Source of the DNA: JANLQB01 sp043735935
GTDB taxonomy: Bacteria; Verrucomicrobiota; Verrucomicrobiia; Chthoniobacterales; Chthoniobacteraceae
Direction of reading: 5' to 3'
DNA: 5,941 nt
NCBI GenBank assembly: GCA_043735935.1
Contig: JAYTDO010000295.1
Location: forward strand, 1-5,941
How positions within the stretch are numbered: position 1 is the first letter of the stretch; each line of letters begins with the position of its first letter. This document shows positions 1-5,348 of the stretch, one piece after another. The translations under genes were made by a program, and so were the position numbers. The notes under the pieces are model-generated. The model was not told where the DNA came from, did not search any database, and was given only the letters and a program-made list of their open reading frames with translations.

Positions 1-576
1 GAGATCCACGCGCTGGCTGACGGGGAAGACGCACGCGGCGGCCGCGATGCGCTCATGCCGGATGACGATGCCGCCGTCGTGGAGCGGTGTCTTTGGAAAG
101 AAAATCGAGACGACCAACTCGCGCGAGAGTGCGCTGTCGATCGTGACGCCGCTCTCGGCGAAGGAATCCACGTCCGTCTCCCTCTCGATGGCGATGAGGG
201 CGCCGAGCTGCTGATTCGAAAGTTCGAAGACGATCTCCGTGAGCAATTCGGTCGTCTCGCGGGTGCTCGTGGCGACGGCGAAAAGGCGGTTGCTGCCGAG
301 CGCGGCGAGGGCGCGGCGCAGTTCCGGTTGGAAGATGACGAGGACGGCGAGGACGAAAAACGCCGAGAGATACTCGAGGAGCCGACCGATCACCTTCAGA
401 TCGAAAAACTCGGAGAGCACCTCGAGGACGAGGAAGAAGACGGCGAGGCCGGTGAGCACCTTTGCGCCGCGCGTGCCGCGGAAAAAAATCCAGAGCCAGT
501 ACAACGCCATCCAGAGGATGAGAATCTCAAGGCCGTCTTTGAAATGGTTCGTCGTAAAGATGCGCGAAAAATTCAT
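1..576 (-). CDS. cdaA: Diadenylate cyclase CdaA (DacA), 3'-truncated by window edge
   Basis: Membrane diadenylate cyclase that joins two ATP into the second messenger c-di-AMP, which in other bacteria controls potassium and osmolyte transport and cell-wall homeostasis. The 192 visible codons have no stop before the left edge. Three hydrophobic segments lie at about residues 16-32, 38-57 and 66-82. They are followed by the family signature IFQPELRRALAALG (81-94) and the start of the DisA_N cyclase domain. The catalytic-loop motif is visible as PLHDGGIVI, with D167-G168-G169 where most relatives have DGA. The downstream RHR motif lies outside the window. The ATG overlaps the folP stop by four bases (ATGA). 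A GGAGG stands at 590-594, 13 bases upstream, rather far for a ribosome site, so coupling to folP is likely. The order folP-cdaA is known in several bacterial phyla. Identity is secure; activity cannot be judged without the C-terminus. Confidence 0.93.
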   Translation of the reverse strand, partial: MNFSRIFTTNHFKDGLEILILWMALYWLWIFFRGTRGAKVLTGLAVFFLVLEVLSEFFDLKVIGRLLEYLSAFFVLAVLVIFQPELRRALAALGSNRLFAVATSTRETTELLTEIVFELSNQQLGALIAIERETDVDSFAESGVTIDSALSRELVVSIFFPKTPLHDGGIVIRHERIAAAACVFPVSQRVDL

Positions 577-1400
577 GGCTGGAGAATGGCCTCCGTCATG
601 CGCAGCGCCTGCGCGTTCGGATGCACGTCGTGGACGCGCACCACATTGGCGCCGCGCTCGCGGCCGTAGCTGGTGAGGGCCACGGTGGGCCACTCGCGAT
701 CGTGGATATCGTCGCTTCCCAGCACCTTTCCGATGAATGACTTTCGCGACACGCCGAGCACGAGAGGCCGCCCGCCAATCCGCATGGATTCGAGATTCCG
801 AAGCAACGCGAGATTGTGCGCGACGGTCTTTCCGAAGCCGATTCCGGGATCGAAAGCAAGGCGCATAGGTTCGATGCCGGACGCTAAGGAGGCATCAAAA
901 GTTTGTCGAAAGAATTCCCGGATTTCCGAGCAGACATCTCCGTAATGAGGGGCGTGCTGCATGTCGCGCGGCGTGCCTTGCATGTGCATGGCGATGGCTC
1001 CTGCGCCGGTCGCGCGGACGACTTCACGCATCGCTTCGTCGCGCAGTCCGCCCACGTCGTTGACGATCTCCGCGCCGGCTTCGATGGCGGCACGTGCGAC
1101 CGCGGGCTTCATGGTGTCGATGGAGACCGCGCACCTTCCGGCGAGGCGTTCGACCACCGGCAGGACGCGGCGCATTTCCTCCGCCTCGGGCACGGGTTCG
1201 GCGCCGGGCCGGGTGGATTCGCCGCCGATGTCGATGATCTCCGCGCCTGCTTCAGCCATCGCCAGCGCGTGGTCGACGGCGCGCTCGACATCGAGGAAAG
1301 AACCGCCGTCGGAAAATGAATCCGCCGTGACATTTAGCACGCCCATGACCAGCGCGCGGCGCGTCAGGTCGAAGGTGCGGGTGCGGGTGTGCCAGAGCAT
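573..1400 (-). CDS. folP: Dihydropteroate synthase (folate biosynthesis)
   Basis: Condenses 6-hydroxymethyl-7,8-dihydropterin diphosphate with p-aminobenzoate to give 7,8-dihydropteroate; it is the cytoplasmic target of sulfonamides. The 275 residues match the family length and show the pterin-binding TIM-barrel motifs in order: MGVLNVTADSFSDGG (19-33, loop 1), DIGGESTRPGA (57-67, loop 2), SIDT (93-96), EIVNDVGG (111-118), MHMQGTP (138-144), DPGIGFGKT (184-192), LGVSRKSFIG (215-224) and RVHDV (255-259, the terminal R-x-H). The pterin-site residues D57, N114, D184, K220 and R255/H257 are all present by motif. An in-frame stop lies four codons upstream (1410-1412), so the ATG at 1400 is the only ATG start. 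No clear ribosome site precedes it. It is the first gene of the folP-cdaA unit and ends inside the cdaA start codon. No substitution suggesting sulfonamide resistance was obvious by eye. Confidence 0.97.
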   Translation of the reverse strand: MLWHTRTRTFDLTRRALVMGVLNVTADSFSDGGSFLDVERAVDHALAMAEAGAEIIDIGGESTRPGAEPVPEAEEMRRVLPVVERLAGRCAVSIDTMKPAVARAAIEAGAEIVNDVGGLRDEAMREVVRATGAGAIAMHMQGTPRDMQHAPHYGDVCSEIREFFRQTFDASLASGIEPMRLAFDPGIGFGKTVAHNLALLRNLESMRIGGRPLVLGVSRKSFIGKVLGSDDIHDREWPTVALTSYGRERGANVVRVHDVHPNAQALRMTEAILQP

Positions 1401-1502
1401 GTTGCGCCATCACGTGCGCGAGTGGGCTTCGCAAGGGGAGATTGGCGTGCGAACGATCTTTTCCACTTGGTTCCGCTGCCCCGCCGGTGCTCCTTTGCCG
1501 GG
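1401..1502. promoter_or_regulatory. Divergent intergenic region between folP and the methyltransferase gene
   Basis: This 102-base gap separates two divergently transcribed genes, so promoters for both must lie in it or inside the neighbouring coding sequences. No convincing -35/-10 pair was found on either strand. A GGGGAG at 1435-1440 looks like a ribosome site, but no in-frame start follows it. A CACGTG palindrome lies at 1411-1416 and could be chance in such GC-rich DNA. The promoter role is inferred from gene orientation only. Confidence 0.35.
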
Positions 1503-2936
1503 ATGACCGACCCACTCCGCGAGCGTTACGACGCCGTTCCGTATCACCACGGCGCGATCCCCGAGTCGCACCCGGCGCGCATCGGGGCCATCGCGCGGAT
1601 GCTCGGCATTCCCGCGGCGCCGCCGGATCGCTGCCGCGTGCTGGAGCTGGGCTGCGCGTTGGGGATGAATCTCCTCCCGCTCGCGGAGCGCTTCCCTCTT
1701 TCCGATTTCACCGGGGTCGATTTTTCACCGGTGCAGATCGCCACCGCCGAGGCGGCGCGCGTCGCGGGCGGGCAGGCGAATGTCCGTTTCGTCTGCGCGG
1801 ACCTGCGCGACTTCGAGCCCAAGCCCGGGTCGTTTGATTACGTCATCGCCCACGGGGTTTATTCATGGGTCACCGATGAGGTGAAAGATCGTCTCCTCGC
1901 GATCGCATCGCGCGCGCTGGCGCCGGATGGCGTCGCCTACGTGAGCTACAACACCCTGCCTGGCTGGGGTCTGCTCGCGGGGATTCGAGAGGTGTTTTTG
2001 GCGGAAACCTCACGCCTTCCGACCTTCGAGGGGCAACTCGCCGAGGCCGCGCGAATCCTCGAAACGCTGAGCCGCGCGGTCGCCGGCCAGCCGGGCGCCT
2101 ACGCCGCATCGCTTTGCGAAGTGCTCTCCGACATGTCCGCCAAGTCGCCCGCGCTGCTCTTTCACGACGAACTCGCCACCGTGAACGACCCCTGCACCTT
2201 CACGACGTTCACCGAACACTCGGCGCGGCATTCGCTCCACTATCTCGGCGAAGCGCACTACGCGGCGGCGGTCTTCGCGCATGTCCCGGCGCCGATGCGC
2301 GCCGCGCTGGCCGCGATCACTCCCGATGCGCGCGGCGAACAGCAGTTCATGGACGTGCTCTTCCAGCGCTGGCATCGCAACAGCCTCCTCACCCGCTCCG
2401 AAGTGCCCGCACGCCCGCCGGACTCTCGCGCCTTGCGCCACTGCGCCCTCGGTCTTCGCCTCAGTCTCGCCGATGCCTCGGTGAATCTTCAGCCCGGCGT
2501 CCCCCTCCGGCTTCACGGTCGAGATGGAGGCGTCCTCGAATTCACGCATCCTTCCGAGAAGGCGCTGCTGGCCACGCTCGCCCAGGCGGCGCCAGCCCGC
2601 GTGCCGTTCACGCAGGCGGTGGAACGTGCCGATTGGTTCTTGCAACAGGTCCGCCTTCCTCGCATCGACGATCCCGACGGTCTTTGTGCGATGTTGTATG
2701 AACTCTTCGCCTCGGACGCGCTCGATTCCGTACTCGTGGGCGACGGGCGCTGGCTCGGCACGGCGCTGGCACCGGCGCCGAGTCCGCTCATGCGTTACCA
2801 GGCCCGGCACGGTCTCCCGTTGGCGAATCGATGGCACGAACTCATCGCGCTCACGGCCGAAGGCTGCGCCTCGCTAGCGGACGCCGGATCAGCGATCGAC
2901 CCCGCCGCCTTGCAGCGCGCGGGCCTGCTCGTCTAG
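1503..2936 (+). CDS. Class I SAM-dependent methyltransferase with methyltransferase regulatory domain (PF10119-type)
   Basis: Predicted soluble S-adenosylmethionine methyltransferase, 477 residues. Residues 9-24 (YDAVPYHHGAIPESHP) match the conserved N-terminus of this family. SAM motif I is VLELGCALGMNLLPLA (46-61), followed by the acidic strand end GVDFSPVQIATA (71-82), the motif-II-like FDYVIAHGVYSWV (111-123) and YVSYNTLPGW (146-155). A second domain begins near 205; LFHDELATVNDP (219-230) and HSLHYLGEAHYAA (243-255) are typical of the methyltransferase regulatory domain. The same two-domain layout occurs in Rickettsia protein lysine methyltransferases, so a protein substrate is possible, but this is inference. 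The C-terminal 150 residues resemble the winged-helix-like tail of that group. The frame opens 38 codons earlier, but that stretch overlaps folP and lacks family-like sequence, so the ATG at 1503 is preferred. Its 3' end overlaps the opposing flavoprotein gene by 48 bases. The substrate is unknown. Confidence 0.85.
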   Translation: MTDPLRERYDAVPYHHGAIPESHPARIGAIARMLGIPAAPPDRCRVLELGCALGMNLLPLAERFPLSDFTGVDFSPVQIATAEAARVAGGQANVRFVCADLRDFEPKPGSFDYVIAHGVYSWVTDEVKDRLLAIASRALAPDGVAYVSYNTLPGWGLLAGIREVFLAETSRLPTFEGQLAEAARILETLSRAVAGQPGAYAASLCEVLSDMSAKSPALLFHDELATVNDPCTFTTFTEHSARHSLHYLGEAHYAAAVFAHVPAPMRAALAAITPDARGEQQFMDVLFQRWHRNSLLTRSEVPARPPDSRALRHCALGLRLSLADASVNLQPGVPLRLHGRDGGVLEFTHPSEKALLATLAQAAPARVPFTQAVERADWFLQQVRLPRIDDPDGLCAMLYELFASDALDSVLVGDGRWLGTALAPAPSPLMRYQARHGLPLANRWHELIALTAEGCASLADAGSAIDPAALQRAGLLV

Positions 2937-4073
2937 CGCCCACCGCAGCGCCGACTCGCCGGAGCGCGTGCCGCTCGCGAAGCAGCCCTGCAGCAGGTAA
3001 CCGCCCGTCGGCGCTTCCCAGTCGAGCATTTCGCCCGCCGCAAAAACTCCGGGCAGCCGCCGCAGCATCAAGCCCGCATCCAATTCGCCCCAGCGCACGC
3101 CGCCAGCGCTCGAGATCGCCTCCGCCAGCGGGCGCGGTCGGGTCATTTTCAAAACGCACGCCTTCGCGGTCGCCGCCATTTCCGCGGGAGTCGCGAAGGG
3201 CCCGCGGCTGTCGAGGATCGCCGCCGCGGCCGCGCTCAATCTCCATTGCGTGCGCGGTTTCGCGGCCAGTCGCTCAGCAGTGATGTCCGGTTTGAAATCG
3301 AGAATCAGCGCCGGCTCCGACATCGTCCGCAGTTCCGGGCCGAGTTGATAAAGTGCGCCGCCTTCCATGCCGTAGCTCGTGATCAGCAATTCGCCGGTGA
3401 CAGCGCGCCCGCCAGCCCGCACAGCCACGTTTTTAAGCGGCAAACCTTCCGCCGCCTCCAGCACCGGCGCCGGCCACTCGCATTCCCATCCACAGTTCGC
3501 CGACTCGAGCGCGGCGACCTCCACGCCGAGTCCGCGCAGGATTTCCACCCAGCCGCCGTCCGACCCGGTGCCCGGCCACGAACCGCCGCCGAGCGCTAGC
3601 ACGACGGCGTCCGTCTCGACTTCCAGCTCGCCGAACTCCAACACGTGCGGGCGCCCCGGACGCAGGCCGGTCCAGCGGTGATGCATCGCAAAGGTCACGC
3701 CCATCCCGCGCAGCCGGCGAACCCATGCGCGCAGCAGCGGCGCGGCTTTGAGTTCGCGCGGATAAACGCGGCCCGTCCCCGCGGCGAACGTCTCCACTCC
3801 CAGCCCGGTCGCCCACGCCCGCAGGGCCGCGGGGCTGAAGCCCGCCAGCAGATCCGCCCACACGCCCGGCGGCTGATCCGGCCCGGAATATCGCGTCGTG
3901 AAGACATCCATCGGCTCGACCTTCGTCAGGTTCAGTCCGCCGCGGCCCGCCACCAGGAGTTTGCGTCCGACTGAAGCTTTGCCTTCGTATAGCACTACAT
4001 TCGCCCCGCCTGCCGCGGCCACTTCCGCGGCGCGCAGGCCAGCCGGACCGCCGCCGATGATTGCGATATTCAT
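2889..4073 (-). CDS. FAD-dependent flavoprotein, HI0933/YhiN family (PP_4765-type, TIGR03862-like)
   Basis: Predicted cytoplasmic NAD(P)/FAD-dependent oxidoreductase of 394 residues, close to the usual length. The N-terminus IAIIGGGPAGLRAAEVAAAG (3-22) is a dinucleotide-binding Rossmann motif ending at an acidic strand-2 residue (VVLYEG, E30). GRKLLVAGRGGLNLT (36-50) and GRVYPRELKA (101-110) are hallmarks of the HI0933 group. ALGGGSWPGTGSDG (160-173) is the second FAD motif. The C-terminal FAD-closing segment runs through PGVFAAGEMLDWEAPTGG (341-358) to LLQGCFASG (360-368). The compact mid-region and the GEMLDWEAPTGG wording fit the PP_4765 subfamily better than the YhiN/BaiN branch. No reaction is established for that subfamily; some distant HI0933 relatives reduce unsaturated bile-acid intermediates. 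The frame opens 34 codons earlier, but the Rossmann motif places the start at the ATG at 4073. It faces the methyltransferase gene and is divergent from the next gene. Confidence 0.9.
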   Translation of the reverse strand: MNIAIIGGGPAGLRAAEVAAAGGANVVLYEGKASVGRKLLVAGRGGLNLTKVEPMDVFTTRYSGPDQPPGVWADLLAGFSPAALRAWATGLGVETFAAGTGRVYPRELKAAPLLRAWVRRLRGMGVTFAMHHRWTGLRPGRPHVLEFGELEVETDAVVLALGGGSWPGTGSDGGWVEILRGLGVEVAALESANCGWECEWPAPVLEAAEGLPLKNVAVRAGGRAVTGELLITSYGMEGGALYQLGPELRTMSEPALILDFKPDITAERLAAKPRTQWRLSAAAAAILDSRGPFATPAEMAATAKACVLKMTRPRPLAEAISSAGGVRWGELDAGLMLRRLPGVFAAGEMLDWEAPTGGYLLQGCFASGTRSGESALRWALDEQARALQGGGVDR

Positions 4074-4169
4074 TTCAACCACCAAAACCACCGAGTCCCG
4101 GAATGTCACGTCCCTACACACCTCCGTGTATTGACGCCTTAACCGATTTCCGCGACCAGTCCCACCGCC
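4074..4169. promoter_or_regulatory. Divergent intergenic region with small inverted repeat
   Basis: A 96-base gap between the flavoprotein gene (minus) and the metalloenzyme gene (plus). It contains a perfect short dyad TACAC-6-GTGTA (4115-4130), immediately followed by TTGACG (4131-4136), which resembles a -35 box for the plus-strand gene. At the normal spacing (4154-4159) the sequence is GACCAG, a poor -10, so the promoter is unproven. Next to the flavoprotein start is a 7-base direct repeat, AACCACC at 4077-4083 and 4086-4092; read on the minus strand it gives GGTGG-rich leader sequence that might serve as a weak ribosome site. The regulatory role is inferred from orientation and these small motifs. 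Confidence 0.35.
4115..4130. repeat. Short inverted repeat (5-base arms, 6-base spacer), possible operator
   Basis: The arms TACAC (4115-4119) and GTGTA (4126-4130) are perfect reverse complements around a six-base spacer. The dyad lies just upstream of a -35-like TTGACG in a divergent intergenic region, a common location for a repressor or activator site. Arms this short can arise by chance, and no known regulator consensus is recognised. Confidence 0.25.
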
Positions 4170-5348
4170 ATGCACACCGAAACTGCCGCACCCGCCGCAT
4201 CCTCCGTCCCGTCCGATCGGACGTTCCCGAAGTTCAGCCTGAGTCGGCTGTTAACCACCGTCTTTGCCCCGGGCGGCGGTGAACGTGTCTGCATCCTCAT
4301 CGACCTCATCGACCCGGCCCAGGCCAAGGATTGGGCGTTCCTCGATGATTCCAGCCTCACCATCCAGCGCATTGCTCACGACGTGTTTTATCAGCGGCTC
4401 CAGGGCGGCGTGTTGGAAAAGCTCAACCTCCGCGGTGGCGAAGTCTACGCCTACGCTCTCACCGGCGGCAGCAATCTCGACCTCCCGGACACCGCCATCG
4501 CGACCGATGGCCGGACCGTGGACCTCGCGACCGACGTCTATTCCAAATACGACATCATCCTTTGCATCTCGACCTACTCAGCCACGGCGCCGCTGACTGC
4601 ATTTGCGAAAAAATTCGGTTTCCGCGGAGCGACGCTCCACGGCGTGAACCCGACTATCCTCTCGTCGGGCCTCGCGGTGGATTACGACGAGGTCAGCCGC
4701 GACGCCGAGCGCCTCCGCCTCGGAATGACCCGCGCTGAGAGCGTCGAGATCGACTACGTCGTCCTCGGTGAAACGCACACTCTCACGATCGACCTCGGCG
4801 GGCAGGAAGCCCAAAAGTCTCATGGCCTCTGCCGTGGTGGCCCGGACGTGGCGAATCTCCCGGCCGGCGAGATTTACTACGTCCCCACCGGCGTCGAAGG
4901 CACCTTCCCGATGCGTTACGAAGATGGGACGCTAGGCATCATGCACGTCAACGGCGGTCGCATCACCAAGGCGACGCTGCTGCGGGGCGACGAGGCGATC
5001 ATCGATGCCCACAACGCCAAGCTGACCTCGGACCCGCTTACGGGTGAAATCGGCGAACTCGGCTTCGGCACCCAAATCCTCCCGGTCTCGGGCCGCGACA
5101 TTCAGGACGAAAAGATCCTCGGTACGATGCACGTCGCCACCGGTCGCAGCGATCACCTCGGCGGAAAACTCACGCCTGATCGGTTCAAGAGCCGCCTCAA
5201 CGCCACGCACGACGACATCCTTTTTTCTCCCACAAAAACGCCGGAAATCGACGTGCCGCAGGTCCGCATGAAGCGCGATGGGGGAACGCACGTTCTCATC
5301 GAGCACTTCGAGCCCGCGGCGTACATGCGCGCGCTGCTTCACGGGTGA
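4170..5348 (+). CDS. Putative metalloenzyme of M29 aminopeptidase / NicX-like fold, function unknown
   Basis: A 392-residue soluble protein with no signal peptide or membrane segment. I do not recognise a named orthologue. The C-terminal half resembles M29 aminopeptidases and 2,5-dihydroxypyridine 5,6-dioxygenase (NicX). NLPAGEIYYVPTG (229-241) supplies E234 and GELGFGT (295-301) supplies E296. DEKILGTMHVATGR (313-326) supplies H321, and THDDILF (346-352) supplies an H-x-D pair, H347/D349. These align by motif with the metal ligands of M29 (E, E, H, H-x-D); NicX keeps the His and H-x-D set for iron. The M29 catalytic tyrosine, seven residues after the first His, appears to be aspartate here (D328), which argues against a plain aminopeptidase. 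The N-terminal half (about 37-200) looks like an alpha/beta domain. The ATG at 4170 has no ribosome site upstream. The stop overlaps the next gene (GTGA), so the two are probably one operon. Family call moderate; substrate unknown. Confidence 0.6.
   Translation: MHTETAAPAASSVPSDRTFPKFSLSRLLTTVFAPGGGERVCILIDLIDPAQAKDWAFLDDSSLTIQRIAHDVFYQRLQGGVLEKLNLRGGEVYAYALTGGSNLDLPDTAIATDGRTVDLATDVYSKYDIILCISTYSATAPLTAFAKKFGFRGATLHGVNPTILSSGLAVDYDEVSRDAERLRLGMTRAESVEIDYVVLGETHTLTIDLGGQEAQKSHGLCRGGPDVANLPAGEIYYVPTGVEGTFPMRYEDGTLGIMHVNGGRITKATLLRGDEAIIDAHNAKLTSDPLTGEIGELGFGTQILPVSGRDIQDEKILGTMHVATGRSDHLGGKLTPDRFKSRLNATHDDILFSPTKTPEIDVPQVRMKRDGGTHVLIEHFEPAAYMRALLHG

Noticed and set aside
55..669. 204-codon plus-strand open frame opposite cdaA and the end of folP
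   Set aside because: The composition is extremely charged (runs of E, D, R) with no family motifs. It is the antisense shadow of the membrane and cyclase coding sequence.
1411..1416. CACGTG palindrome upstream of folP
   Set aside because: A six-base palindrome of G and C ends is expected by chance in DNA this GC-rich, and no partner site or spacing supports an operator.
1389..1502. 38-codon upstream extension of the methyltransferase frame, starting inside folP
   Set aside because: It overlaps the folP start, has an Arg-rich composition unlike the family, and the conserved N-terminus begins just after the ATG at 1503.
2010..2837. 275-codon minus-strand open frame opposite the methyltransferase
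   Set aside because: Arg/Gly/Glu-rich shadow sequence typical of GC-rich antisense frames; the plus strand carries clear domain motifs over the same stretch.
2937..2990. Possible terminator hairpin after the methyltransferase stop
   Set aside because: The region is the coding sequence of the opposing flavoprotein, and no GC-stem followed by a T-run was seen.
4074..4175. 34-codon upstream extension of the flavoprotein, which would overlap the next gene's start
   Set aside because: The Rossmann motif of this family starts within two residues of the protein's first Met, which fits the ATG at 4073.
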